Shown in pieces: positions 1 to 10,810 of a stretch of 64,000 bases of DNA. A program made the translations under genes and the position numbers. The notes beneath the pieces were generated by a model. The model saw nothing but the letters and a program-made list of their open reading frames with translations. It was not told the origin of the DNA and did no database searches. Source of the stretch: Gonocerus acuteangulatus (lineage: Eukaryota > Arthropoda > Insecta > Hemiptera > Coreidae); the NCBI GenBank assembly GCA_946811695.1, contig OX328123.1, forward strand, positions 29,033,037-29,097,036, in the 5' to 3' direction. Each line of letters starts with the position of its first letter. The stretch's first letter is position 1.

Positions 1-588
1 CGTGCAAACATAGAATTTGTCAAACTGGTGAATGTTGCCCGAGACGGTTAGAAGGATGTGCGGTTTCAGACACCCCCCATATAAAAGACAACAAACTGTC
101 TTTCAAGGCACCATGAAACATTGCCCGACTTCCCTACATTTCGACTATACTTACACTTACGTACATGTAAAACAGGAAATAAGCGAAAAATAGGAATTAA
201 AACCGTCTACCTGAAATTTACTCAAATACATGTTGTTTGTTTATGTACGAACAGATAATGCCAATTTTCAAAAATCGGCTAATTAAACTCTTCTGTTTGG
301 TAACTGTACAATAATCTGCAGCTTTCGTAGAACATTGTTTTCCCTGTTCATAATCGCGATTAGCGCGGTTCCTCCCTCCCACCATAGGGAGGAACCCCGC
401 TAATAAGGTTTTTCCTAAATATTTCTAAATCAGTTGGAAAATCGTGGTCCGTGAGTGGTGTCCATTCAGGAGCTAAATGATTGAATATTCTCTGAAGAAA
501 TTTTTGATGGGGCAATGTTTATCGGTTCTTAAAACTTTGAATGTGTTAGTTTTGTTCTTTTGAACGGGTATTTGTCTGTATTTAATTT
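1..588. other. No gene; dispersed-repeat DNA
   Basis: No coding signal is visible. Positions 364-410 hold one copy of a dispersed hairpin repeat, with TTCCTCCCTCC facing GGGAGGAACCCC. Positions ~470-580 resemble the end of the ~350 bp repeat found at 1390-3010: the shared text includes a TTGTTCTTTTGAACGGG box followed by TTTGTCTG. Confidence 0.5.
364..410 (+). repeat. Dispersed GGGAGGAACCCCGC hairpin repeat, copy 1
   Basis: A C-rich arm (GCGGTTCCTCCCTCC) is followed after a few bases by its complement (GGGAGGAACCCCGC) and then by TAATAAGGTT. The same block recurs at 768-815, 15316-15366 and, inverted, 24419-24473. A weaker partial lies near 53385-53420. It behaves like a terminal or subterminal piece of a repeat family. 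I do not recognise the family. Confidence 0.55.
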
Positions 589-617
589 ACTTTTTATTTG
601 AAAAAGAGGTGGGAAGA

Positions 618-621
<4 letters not shown>

Positions 622-705
<84 letters not shown>

Positions 706-717
706 CTCTTTCTCTCC
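622..717. repeat. (TC)n microsatellite
   Basis: About 90 bases of almost pure CT dinucleotides with TTTC interruptions, ending in a run of C. Open frames through it (Ser-Leu one way, Arg-Glu the other) are by-products of the repeat. Confidence 0.95.
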
Positions 718-767
718 CCCCCCCCATTATCTCTCCCGCCACCTTTCCCTCTCTATCTCTCTTTTTA

Positions 768-815
768 GCGCAGTTCCTCCCTCCCCCATAGGGAGGAACC
801 CCGCTTATAAGGTTG
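768..815 (+). repeat. Dispersed GGGAGGAACCCCGC hairpin repeat, copy 2
   Basis: Second copy of the hairpin block of 364-410. It has the same arm pair and is followed by TTATAAGGTTGA. It lies between the (TC)n tract and an (AT)n tract, so all three may belong to one larger repeat. Confidence 0.6.
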
Positions 816-900
816 ATACAATGAAACAATCCGGAAGTGCCGACTAGAAAATTTCGCGTTTCAGAACCCCTAGAAACCGAAAATAACGGTGGTTCAAATT

Positions 901-901
<1 letters not shown>

Positions 902-949
<48 letters not shown>

Positions 950-960
950 TTATATATATT
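902..960. repeat. (AT)n microsatellite anchored to TTTGTCTGTT
   Basis: AT dinucleotide run that passes directly into TTTGTCTGTTCGCTCTCTAG. The same anchor, or its complement AACAGACA, abuts several other (AT)n tracts here (13.1, 50.4 and 55.8 kb). The tract therefore looks like a fixed part of a mobile repeat rather than a random microsatellite. Confidence 0.85.
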
Positions 961-1130
961 TGTCTGTTCGCTCTCTAGGTAGAAGACGAATGGTCCGATT
1001 TTGATGAAATTTGGTACAAAAATCTTTCGTCCAATTTGAAAGGTCAAGTTCGTTAACCAGCAAAATCCGCCCACTGGAAGATGGCGTTTGGGGCGAAATT
1101 CGCGCATAAAAAATCGTAACGCTTACGTTT
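961..1130 (+). repeat. Dispersed repeat R1 (CGTTAACCAGCAAAATCCGCC type)
   Basis: Recognisable text runs GATTTTGATGAAATTTGGTAC, GTTCGTTAACCAGC, AAATCCGCCCACTGGA, then a GAAATTCGCGC box. Diverged copies lie at about 7495-7620 and 8205-8400 in the same orientation, and at about 24120-24275 and 48400-48520 inverted. No ORF is carried. It is probably a non-autonomous element body whose outer edge is the (AT)n/TTTGTCTGTT junction. Confidence 0.55.
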
Positions 1131-1389
1131 TTGAGTTCATAAGCTTGTAAGTACTCGTTTTATAGGCTTCTTGGGCTAGGAAAACGAATGAAACCATTTT
1201 CAAGGCGATAGCTTTAAACCGTTGTCGAGAAAATTGGAAAAATAGTTTTTGAATACCGTTTTTGGTTTGGGTACTTAGAATAACGGATTCAGTTGAAACA
1301 TTATCTGCATGTTCTACTTTCATTAAAACTAATATGTTGAAAGTTATGTTACGTTTGGAGTTAAGGAAGGGTTAGAATAAAATATTTTA

Positions 1390-3010
1390 TGAACAGACAT
1401 GAAAAGTTTTGGAAACTTCGTATACTTTCATTAATATCTCGAACACGGTTGGGAAATCGCGGTAAGTGGATTAAAACTATTTGAAAGCTTACTAAATTCT
1501 CTACAAAAATGATTCTAAAACTATTTTTGATTAGGTTATGTCAATCGGAGAAATAAGTGCTTAAAAACTTCAAATACGTCTGTTTTGTTCTTATGAACGG
1601 GTTTTTGTCTCTTTCCCTTGGTTTTTTTATTGCTTTTTATTTTTGTAATTTCTTATGTTGTATTTGTAAGGAAAATGTATGTGTGTGTAAAACAGGATAG
1701 GTAAAATGAGACCAATTTTCTGTTGTCAGAAATAATAAAAAGTTTTGGGAACTTCGTATAATTTCTTAATATCTCGAAAACGGTTGAAAATCTTGGGAAG
1801 CGAAAGGTTACCATTCGAAAGCTTACTGCATGGTCTACAAGAAAGGTTCTAAAGAAAGTTTTGAATAAGCGTTGTCAATCGGAGAAATAAGTGCTTAAAA
1901 CTTCAAATACGTCTGTTTTGTTCTTATGAACGGGTTTTTGTCGTTCTTTTTGTAATTTTTGTCTCTTTCCCTTGGTTTTTTATTGCTTTTTATTTTTGTA
2001 ATTTCTTATGTTGTATTTGTAAGGAAAATGTATGTGTGTATAAAACAGGATAGGTAAAATGAGACCAATTTTCTGTTGTCAGAAATAATAAAAAGTTTTG
2101 GGAACTTCGTATAATTTCTTAATATCTCGAAAACGGTTGAAAATCTTGGGAAGCGAAAGGTTACCATTCGAAAGCTTACTAAATGGTCTACAAGAAAGGT
2201 TCTAAAGAAAGTTTTGAATAAGCGATGTCAATCGGAGAAATAAGTGCTTAAAACTTTTAAGTAATTGATTTCGCTTATTCGAACTGTTCTTTTTGTCTTT
2301 GATTTTGGTACTTAGAATTATGGGATTCAGTTGAAACATTTTCTGCAAGTTCGAATTTTATCAACACTAATATGTTGAAATTTTGGTTACGTTTGGAGTA
2401 AAGGAAGGGTTAGAATAAAATATTTTATTAACAGACAAGAAACGTTTTGGTAACCTTTTATACTTTCGTTAGTATCTCGAAAACCGTTGACAACCATTGG
2501 AAGCGAAAGGTTACCATTCGAAAGCTTACTAAATGGTCTACAAAAAAGGTTCTAAAGAAAGTTTTGAATAAGCGATGTCAATCGGATAAATAAGTGCTTA
2601 AACTTTGAAGTAATTGATTTTGTTTATTCGAACGGTTCTTTTTGTCTTTGATTTTGGTACTTCGAATTATGGGATTCAGTTGAAACATTTTCTGCATGTT
2701 CTAATTTCATCAAAACTAGTATGCTGAAAATTTACTTACGTTTGGAGTTAAGGAAGGGTTAAATTAAAATAATTTATTAATAGAGATGAAAAGCTTTGGA
2801 AACTTCATATACTTTCCTTAATATCTCGAAAACGGTTGAGAATCTTGGTAAACGGATGGTTACCATTCGAAAGCTTACTAAATGCTCTAGAAAACAGGTT
2901 CCGAAGAAAGTTTTGATTAGGCGCTGTCAAATGGAGAAATAAGTACATATAACTTAGAAGTTTGATAAACGATAATTGATTTCGTTTATTTATACGGTTC
3001 TTTATGTCTT
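1390..3010 (+). repeat. Tandem array of ~350 bp units (five copies)
   Basis: The phrase AGTTTTGG-AACTTCGTATA followed by ATATCTCGAAAACGGTTGA starts at about 1404, 1741, 2094, 2442 and 2792, giving periods of 337-353 bp. Each unit continues with CATTCGAAAGCTTACTAAATG, a GTCAATCGGAGAAATAAGTGC box and a final TTGTTCTTATGAACGG-type or TTATTCGAACGG-type box. Units 2 and 3 are nearly identical and the outer ones are diverged. Inverted partial copies of the closing box occur near 5160-5280, 23840-23910 and 47330-47410. No coding capacity. Confidence 0.8.
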
Positions 3011-3439
3011 TTTTTATTTCTTGTTATTTTGTTATTGCTTCTAGGAGGAGGATGTATTTCTCAATAAAACAGGGGAATAAATACAAATTCTTTGAACCTG
3101 TAACAGAACTGAAAACGTAAATATTCGCCGTGTAGGGTCAGTCCGGGTCGAGGTAATCTGCCGGTTCAGGTAGGCTTTTATTGCACTTCATAAATCAAGA
3201 TTCATTGTTCTCATCAAGCCTTCTAGGACAGCTGACAGTTACCTTTACCTGTAGGAAGTCATGCAGCCAAATGCTATACTAGAAATATAATTATATTTTG
3301 TGGTTGAATGTGGCCGTAGTTCAATAAAAAATAACACTACTTTCTCATTTTCGTACAATTTTATTTTGTTTAATTGCATTTAAAAGTAAAATGGATATGT
3401 TAGCACTGCAAGTTAAGTAAATTAGAAATATATTCGTAG
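3011..3439. other. No feature seen
   Basis: AT-rich sequence without coding signal and without an obvious repeat, apart from the tail of the preceding ~350 bp array. Confidence 0.4.
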
Positions 3440-3665
3440 AAGAGTCTTCGTAGACCGAAACTTGGGACGGCAGAAAGAGTAATTTCTGCTTAGGATAGTT
3501 TCATCCCTAGCCGAAAATCTTGTTTTTTTTTTTTTCATATTTGTTTACATTAGGAATGATCCAAACAAAGTAATAACTGTTTCTATTCTAATTCTACAAA
3601 ATAACACTAGGGATATGAATGGAACCGCGCTAAGATGACGCAGTTCCTGCGAGTCGGACTTTTAT
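3440..3665 (+). repeat. Left arm of a ~7.5 kb inverted-repeat pair (CACTAGGGATATGAA family)
   Basis: The block at 3604-3660 (CACTAGGGATATGAATGG, CGCGCTAAGATGACGCAG, GCGAGTCGGAC) recurs as its reverse complement at about 10811-10875. The similarity extends outward to 3440 and 11010 through a CTGCTTAGGATAGTTTC / GCCTAAGCGGAAATTAC pair. Internal diverged copies (CACTAGGGATAAGAACGG) lie at 9402 and 10371. Single ends are seen near 23340-23375 and 53070-53105. The element type is not recognised. Confidence 0.6.
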
Positions 3666-4224
3666 CTCTCTCTCCTACTCCTCTCTCCCTCTTTCCTTTC
3701 CCACCTCAGGGTGGGTTGAAAATTGTCTATATTCAACAAGCTGTAACGCGTTTGCTACACATGCTACAAAAAAGTTACTTAAATTTAACTATCTTTAAAG
3801 TTTATAAAAAAAATGTCCTCTAAAATCAAGCATTTTTGAGATATTTAGAAAATAACAATATGTGCAAATTAAAAAAATAAAATCTTCTACCCCAGCTTTT
3901 GTAAGGTAAGCCTTTTTTCCCACACCTATTGACTGGACTAGTTATATTCGTTTAGTGTTTGATTTTGGTCTATTCGAGTATTATCCTTGTTTTGCTACGG
4001 CATGTCTTATCTGGATGTTTTTTTGCTGTTTTTTTTTTTAGTTTTGGTTTTTTACGGCCTCCGCATCCATGCCATTAGCGTCGGCATGCCTCGTTGTCAT
4101 CTTCGTTTAGGTTTTTACTTTGTTCTTTTCCCAGTCTAAGTATTATTCTTTCTTCTTTGTAACTGTATAGGTAGTATCTGGTGTTATACTCGTTTTTTCG
4201 GATCTTTCACCATCTATGGCGCCC
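3666..4224. other. No gene; SINE tail remnant
   Basis: A pyrimidine-rich stretch and AT-rich filler. At about 4030-4090 a T-run is followed by CGGCCTCCGCATCCATGCC and ATTAGCGTCGGCATGCC. This matches the inverted 3' tail of the SINE at 60356-60535. Confidence 0.4.
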
Positions 4225-4385
4225 AACCCTGATGGAGCAGGGACTTTTCTCAACATGTAGGAGGAGAACGTGAACTAAGAAAAATTCCTACTGCAGGCAG
4301 GACTCGAAACCCCCGCATGAGAATCCAAGGGGAGACCTATTAATCTCGTCTTCTGATCTATGGTCTTCTTCGCAGCTCCCCTTTT
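4225..4385 (-). repeat. tRNA-derived SINE, probable
   Basis: Read on the minus strand this contains GGGTTTCGAGTCCTGCC, which resembles a tRNA B box (GGTTCGANTCC). It is preceded by CCTTGGATTCTCATGCGG, which parallels the CCTTGGATTCATAAGCGG of the clearer SINE at 60356-60535. The A-box region is degenerate. Confidence 0.4.
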
Positions 4386-4693
4386 TCTTGTGCTCCAAAT
4401 ATTACGTTACCCATAACTATCTCCTAGGTCTCTAGCCTATCACAGTTATTATAATAAAAACACCAATGGTAGCACCGAAAGAATGCTTTTATAGCCAAGC
4501 AATAAGGAACATCCTAGCTCTCGATCAAGTGACGATCCTTCCTACGCTGCAGTGACCGTGATGCCTGGAGCCTATCAGTGAAAGGAACTGATCCTGGAAC
4601 CTGCTAACCTTGACTGCTACTCGGGCAGTGTGCCTCCACAGACTCCAGAAGAACCGGACCAGTAACTGGAATCTCCACATACCTCTCTTTTAT

Positions 4694-4737
<44 letters not shown>

Positions 4738-5507
4738 GTAACCTTCAAGAGTTCACAGCAACAGGTCATTCCTCTCTTCCAAGATTAGCTTTTTACTATA
4801 TCAGAATGCACACTAAGTGAATTTTGTCGAAAAAGTTGGAATCCCTCCGCCTTCTACACTTCCGTTCATTCTGAAGGTAACCTCTACCAAGACCGTATAT
4901 AGAAAATAATTTCGTGGGGAGGGGGCTGGGAGCAGGGAGGATTTGGGGGTAGGGAAAATGTTAAATATTGTAGTGCAAAATGGTGAGTATTGAGGTCCTC
5001 TGGACGCCTAGTAAACCAGGGTAAACGGTGAAGACATTGTTCGTTTTTATTGATTTTTAATACGAAATGTTCTCATCAAAACAAAACCTCTGTCCTCTTT
5101 TGCTAACAACATGTATTATAAAAACGCTTCTCATTTACTTATCGTGAATTACTGAACAAAAAAATGCAATTTGAAAAACACCAACCAATTAATACTTAGG
5201 GAAACAGAGACAAAAAAATCGTTCAAAAGAACGAAACCGACAGTTTCGAATTTTGAGCACCGATTTCACCGAGTAAGATTATAAATATGGCCCTGGTAGT
5301 TTAATTTGATTCCGCTCGTCCAATTACCTATATCAAATGCACCTGAAAGTCCATAAAAACAAAGCCGTTAAATCTACGAAAATTACTGTTCAGGCAGATT
5401 CGACTAGTTAACGAAGTGACATTTTTTTGGAGACAAGGTATTTTCCAGATTTCATTAAAACGTATCGTTTTTGAGCCTGCTAGAATTTGAAAACACCCAG
5501 ACGTTCA

Positions 5508-5596
<89 letters not shown>

Positions 5597-5599
5597 GTA
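4386..5599. other. No gene; two (AT)n tracts and repeat fragments
   Basis: (AT)n tracts lie at 4691-4735 and 5511-5599. At 4895-4960 a GTATATAGAAAATAATTTCG block with a G-rich follow-on matches one half of the CATGGGCGTATATA MITE family seen complete at 7074, 8467 and 57795. At 5160-5280 there is an inverted piece of the ~350 bp array unit. No coding signal. Confidence 0.5.
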
Positions 5600-6465
5600 T
5601 ATTGTTCCATTTGATACGGCATCCAGGTAGCTTTTAGGATAAATCTTTCATCTCGGTTGAGTGTCTTTGGTTGCTTCATTATTTCCACTGCCTCTCTGAT
5701 TAAACCTCATTGCTCTGGCTTGATCTAGAAGTATTTGTCAGTCTTCACTGTGTCAAGATAAAGCAAACGTTTTGTACGTCTCAGACCGGTATCAGCGCAT
5801 TGTTGTCCTATTCTCGTGTCTACTTTATTACTTCCCAGTCTTTTCTACTTAGACTATTCCACAGTCTAGAACGTAAACGCCATTGTCTTGTAGCCACTGT
5901 TTATCTTTCCTCGATCCTACTGCAGTCGCCCACTTTGTTCAGAGGTCGGAAAGCGACATCACACCTTGGTAGAGTGTGCCTATTTGTTCAATTATGCTTC
6001 GTTTTATCTTTCTCAACTATATCTTCTTGTTATTTTCTTTTTATACGACATTAGGCTGTTTTATTGTTAGTTACATAACCGTTCGATCTGAGGACATTCT
6101 TAACCTTCGTTGCTATATAATTTCATATCCCAGTGAACCAGTGTCGGTAAAACTCCTCTCGTTTTGGATGGGTGGAGGTGGGACTCAATATGCAGATATC
6201 GTACGGTAGCTTTTGGTATCCTGTACACTTTGGGCCCCAATCCGTTGCCTGATACATTGGTAAACAGTAGATTAAAAAGTGGAAACATCTCAACCAATTC
6301 TTCCTCCATTACAAACTCTATCGAGGGATGGGAAGCATTCAGAAAGACTAGGAACTTTTTCAAATCTTTTGGGCCTTGCTGACAGACAGCTAACGCGTCG
6401 TCAACGGGTCTGAGCCACACTTTTGGGTTGAGAGTTGCCGCTTTTATAATAAAAGCAGGTCTCAT
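5600..6465 (-). pseudogene. Penelope-like retroelement fossil (reverse transcriptase C-end, GIY-YIG remnant)
   Basis: Minus-strand frame 6465-6100 reads KVWLRPVDDALAV, then KFLVFLNASHPSIEFVMEEE, GPKVYRIPKAT and HLHPSKTRGVLPTLVH. This is the C-terminal half of a Penelope-like element reverse transcriptase; VDD stands at the usual Y-V-D-D position and the TxRYLHxxSxHHPSQKRG-type box is clear. Further downstream on the same strand, in broken frames, GVYVLDCG and a terminal KIYPKSYLDA suggest the GIY-YIG endonuclease and its tail. Stops and frame changes make it inactive. The 5' part of the reverse transcriptase and the element ends are not seen. The family call rests on motif order, not on a search. 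Confidence 0.7.
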
Positions 6466-7065
6466 AGGAGAGCCTTACTCGGCTAAAAGAGAAGGGATGA
6501 TGTGATCATCCGTAACGCTACTGTCATCCTAAGCCGTTAGGAGTACGAGAAGAAAATGCAAATCCTGCTGCACCCGAAGACATTGGGGTGTCTTAAAATC
6601 TTAAAGAGCGGTGGCGTGGGTAAGAGAGTGATGAACGAGAGTTTTTCTGGTTATTCAAGAATCCCACGTATCTTCAAATCCAACAAAGGATTTTTTACCA
6701 AATCAAAATCGGACCATTTTGGATCCTGCGAGAGAGCGATGTACATATTTTGTCATTTTTATATAAAAAATTAAAATTGTTGGGCTTGTTTTCGGATATA
6801 CTTAATTCTATAAGCTGGAATATAAGATAATCCTTTGATAAGATAAGGGGATTTAGTAAACTTATATGATTTAGTACTCCCCGATAGAAAGAAGTGTTTG
6901 AGACTGGGACCTAGCTCTGAAGCAATACGATTCTGCTTCGGCAAGTCCCGATATAGCTGCTGGGAGCCAGCAGTGGTACTGAGGGGTACACTGTGTATAG
7001 ACGGTCCTTATAGGGCTGCGGCTGGGATCTTGCAAACACCAGCTACGATCTTCCTCATGGAAGGT
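6466..7065. other. No gene seen
   Basis: Open frames exist on both strands but none resembles a known protein. Composition is slightly more GC-rich near 6900-7070. Confidence 0.35.
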
Positions 7066-7345
7066 GCTCTCTCCATTGGGGTATATAAAGGCGGGGCCGA
7101 GGGCCCCCTCCTGCTCTATTTTGATATGATGGGTAAAATGTGTCATAAAACCCTTAAAAATAAATTAAATAAAATCACTTTGTTATTAAAAAATATTTTA
7201 TTAATATTGTAGTAGCGTTTTAGTTGCATAAAACTATTAAAAGTTGTAAATGGTTAGTATTTCATACCCCGGAAATGGTACCAGCCCCCCCCCGACATTT
7301 TGCCCCCACCCGAAATTATTTTCTATATACGCCCGTGGCTCTCTC
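7066..7345. mobile_element. hAT-like MITE, CATGGGCGTATATA family, copy 1
   Basis: The element body is 7074-7337 (264 bp). It starts CATTGGGGTATATA and ends TATATACGCCCGTG. It is flanked by a perfect 8 bp duplication GCTCTCTC (7066-7073 and 7338-7345). The body is non-coding, with an internal palindromic tendency, G-rich and C-rich runs near the ends, and a shared ATGTGTCATAAAA(C/G)CCTTAAAAATAAAT core. An 8 bp duplication with CA..TG ends fits the hAT superfamily. Confidence 0.7.
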
Positions 7346-8458
7346 GGGATATCGCTGCTCTGGCAAGGGAGGTGTCGGGGATAAGACTCCAGCTACTAAT
7401 TTACCAATTACCAATTTTAAACTAATTAAAAGGGGCTCAATTCTCATAATTTTGGAAATACTGTTATTTGAGCTTCTAAAGAATGATACTTTGTCATATT
7501 CGAATGGTCGTGATCGTTAACCAGCGGAAACCGTCCAATGGAACACTGTTGTTTTTTTTTTTGTTTCTTTTTTTTTTGGACGAAATTCGTGTGAAAAAAG
7601 CGTAGACCTTACGTTTCTGAGAAATGTGGACAGTTTTCGCGATTAACTTTCGGTTTGGGTATCCAGAATTTGTTTTCTTAGTCTTGAAAGATTCATTCTT
7701 TCGACCACATAATATAATATATTTTGTCGAAATCATGGGTCTAAGAAACGCCTTCATATCGACATCCTAAGTGGTTCCCCTCCCATTAAGGAAGAAGGAA
7801 CCACACACTCTAAGAAAGTATTTAAGGAAATCCGAGCTCTTGTTTACTTTTCCAGAAAAACTTTAATATCTATGATGGAATATTTTTCCTTATGTCTTCA
7901 TATTAAAGAGGATTGGTATTGTATGGAACTTGCCACAATATTTCTCTAATGAGTTCTTGGTAAGCTATATTTACGTTTAGAATGGCTGCTTTCGGAGAAA
8001 CTATTTTCCTTATGTAATATTATCTACTCGATTTCCTCGAGTGGGGTAACAAGATATCCTCAGCTCAAATACAAGTATTTGTTTCACTAAGTTTTTCATC
8101 GCAATAAAATTTATAAGATCTAGTAAGGGAAATCCCAGATATTCAAAAAATCAACATTCTGAATTCAGTACCCCTTCGGATTTTCGGTACATTTATTTAT
8201 AAATATTTGTCTGTTCGCGCTCTAGATGGCCCAAAAATGATCCGATTTTTATGAAATGTGGTACAAAATTGCTTCGTATGATTTAAAAGGTACAGATTGT
8301 TAAGCTGCAGAGTCCGCCAACGGAACACTTTTTTGTCAGCGTAATTTGCGCAAATCAAAATTGTAGCACCTACGGCTTTGCGTTTTTGGGCTTTTCGGTA
8401 CACATTTTATAGGTTTCTTAGCGTAGAGAAAGGAATGATACCATTTCCATGGCGGCGC
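7346..8458. other. No gene; R1 repeat copies
   Basis: Two diverged copies of repeat R1 lie at about 7495-7620 (TCGTTAACCAGCGGAAACCG) and 8205-8400 (TTTGTCTGTTCGCGCTCTAG, AATTTGCGCAAATCAAAATTG). The intervening sequence is AT-rich and has no coding signal. Confidence 0.45.
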
Positions 8459-8721
8459 GTTTGGGCCATGAGCGTATATAAGGTGGGGCTTAGAGAGTTG
8501 CAGCCCCCCCCCCCACCGAAATCGGGAAAAATGTGTCATAAAAGCCTTAAAAATAAATAATAAAAGATCACTTAGTTCAGGACAATATTTTTTGGGGTGT
8601 AATAGCGTATTAATTAGTTAACTATTCCAAGTTCTAGACTTTGAGTTTTCCATACCCCCCAAATGCTCCCAGCCCCCCCCCCCCCCCGAAATTATATTCT
8701 ATGTACGCCCATGGTTTGGGA
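8459..8721. mobile_element. hAT-like MITE, CATGGGCGTATATA family, copy 2
   Basis: The body is 8467-8713 (247 bp), starting CATGAGCGTATATA and ending TGTACGCCCATG. Flanks GTTTGGGC and GTTTGGGA agree at 7 of 8 bases. Poly-C runs of 11 and ~14 stand near the two ends, and the centre shares the ATGTGTCATAAAAGCCTTAAAAATAAAT core with copy 1. It is inserted close to an R1 repeat. Confidence 0.65.
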
Positions 8722-8850
8722 AATTAAAATTGTTGGATTCAGTGTTAACATTTTCTACATGTTTTGTATACATCCAACCTTAGATATTGCAGTTTGGAAC
8801 ACAAATGTTTGGAAAGGACAAGTTCTTCTCTTCGGTAATTTCTTGTTAGA

Positions 8851-9819
8851 GTTAGCTACTGTCAGTTTCTGGTTCATTGTAGTGCCTAAAATCTCGTTTC
8901 TCTTGAAAATATCATTGAATTCAGGTTCTTCTAGTTTTAAACAAATCTCAAAACAAAACCTTAACCCTGACGAAAAGGCAAACTAAATTTGTAAATGAAC
9001 TCTGGCGGTTACAAGATTGACTAGAGCTTACATAACATACCGCTAGACATCGCAAAAAAGCTGTCATAAAGAAATGGCCTTGTCATGAAAGTGCCAACCT
9101 GGCCACGGAGCATGCCTTCACGTTGTCAGGAAAGTGGCTAAATGGCCACGGAGCATACCTTCACGTTGTCACGAAAGTGGCTACCTGGCCACGGAGCATG
9201 CCTTCACGTTGTCACGAATGTGGCTATCTGGCCACGGAGCATGCCTTCACGTTGTCAGGAAAGTGCCTACCTGGACACGGAGCATGCCTTCACGTTGTCA
9301 CGAAAGTGGCTACCTGACCATGGAGCATGCCTTCACGTTATAACGAAAGTGGCTATCAGTCACGAATGGGTTAACTGTTACTATTTCAATCTTTCTAAAT
9401 AACACTAGGGATAAGAACGGAAATGCGATAAGATGACACTGTTTCTACAAGTAGGACTTTTTGGAAATACCTTCCACTGAAAGAAAAATATCAAGAGTAA
9501 TTGTTCTAAGCTTTCCATGTCTCAAAAGGAATAACGTTATATTGTAACTGCTTATACAGCGCAGTGCTTCTGTGGCGGACGTTTTAGAAGGATTCCCTTT
9601 ATCGTTTGCGGATTAGAATGAATAGCTTAAAATTTACGACCAAATTATCAAGCTTTAACGACAATTTGTTAATATCATGAGTCAGTTTATCAATAATTCT
9701 GAGCAATTTTCTTATCTTATCAACAAGAGAATTAATTACGGCAATAATATGTCTGACTGTAACTCGCTCAAACAAATAATTTATTTACAAACATTAATTA
9801 CCTACTTCTAATCATGTGA
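8851..9819. repeat. 969 bp tandem duplication, first unit
   Basis: Begins GTTAGCTACTGTCAG and ends just before the same phrase at 9820. The second unit runs 9820-10788. All lines compared are identical, so the duplication is either very recent or an assembly artefact. Each unit contains a 43 bp minisatellite and an internal CACTAGGGATAAGAACGG end. Confidence 0.9.
9080..9357 (+). repeat. 43 bp minisatellite, about 6.5 copies
   Basis: The unit reads GGCCACGGAGCATGCCTTCA, then CGTTGTCACGAAAGTGGCTA, then CCT, and is repeated with small changes. Because 43 is not a multiple of three, the same unit is open in all three forward frames. That explains the cluster of overlapping short ORFs, which are not genes. 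Confidence 0.9.
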
Positions 9820-10788
9820 GTTAGCTACTGTCAGTTTCTGGTTCATTGTAGTGCCTAAAATCTCGTTTCTCTTGAAAATATCATTGAATTCAGGTTCTTC
9901 TAGTTTTAAACAAATCTCAAAACAAAACCTTAACCCTGACGAAAAGGCAAACTAAATTTGTAAATGAACTCTGGCGGTTACAAGATTGACTAGAGCTTAC
10001 ATAACATACCGCTAGACATCGCAAAAAAGCTGTCATAAAGAAATGGCCTTGTCATGAAAGTGCCAACCTGGCCACGGAGCATGCCTTCACGTTGTCAGGA
10101 AAGTGGCTAAATGGCCACGGAGCATACCTTCACGTTGTCACGAAAGTGGCTACCTGGCCACGGAGCATGCCTTCACGTTGTCACGAATGTGGCTATCTGG
10201 CCACGGAGCATGCCTTCACGTTGTCAGGAAAGTGCCTACCTGGACACGGAGCATGCCTTCACGTTGTCACGAAAGTGGCTACCTGACCATGGAGCATGCC
10301 TTCACGTTATAACGAAAGTGGCTATCAGTCACGAATGGGTTAACTGTTACTATTTCAATCTTTCTAAATAACACTAGGGATAAGAACGGAAATGCGATAA
10401 GATGACACTGTTTCTACAAGTAGGACTTTTTGGAAATACCTTCCACTGAAAGAAAAATATCAAGAGTAATTGTTCTAAGCTTTCCATGTCTCAAAAGGAA
10501 TAACGTTATATTGTAACTGCTTATACAGCGCAGTGCTTCTGTGGCGGACGTTTTAGAAGGATTCCCTTTATCGTTTGCGGATTAGAATGAATAGCTTAAA
10601 ATTTACGACCAAATTATCAAGCTTTAACGACAATTTGTTAATATCATGAGTCAGTTTATCAATAATTCTGAGCAATTTTCTTATCTTATCAACAAGAGAA
10701 TTAATTACGGCAATAATATGTCTGACTGTAACTCGCTCAAACAAATAATTTATTTACAAACATTAATTACCTACTTCTAATCATGTGA
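9820..10788. repeat. 969 bp tandem duplication, second unit
   Basis: Exact-looking copy of 8851-9819, with its own minisatellite at 10049-10326. After position 10788 the sequence diverges to GCAAAACTGTGG, which leads into the right arm of the large inverted-repeat pair. Confidence 0.9.
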
Positions 10789-10810
10789 GCAAAACTGTGG
10801 CGTACTACAA

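Noticed and set aside
609..829. Ser-Leu and Arg-Glu open frames on both strands
   Set aside because: Translations of the (TC)n microsatellite.
5710..6054. 114-codon plus-strand frame
   Set aside because: Antisense to the Penelope fossil; content is not protein-like.
6871..7212. Opposing frames around 7 kb
   Set aside because: They span the boundary of a MITE and have no recognisable content.
9123..10371. Six overlapping 64-86 codon plus-strand frames, and the idea of a CRISPR-like array
   Set aside because: They read the 43 bp minisatellite in three frames in each 969 bp unit. The repeats are contiguous, with no unique spacers, and the genome is eukaryotic.
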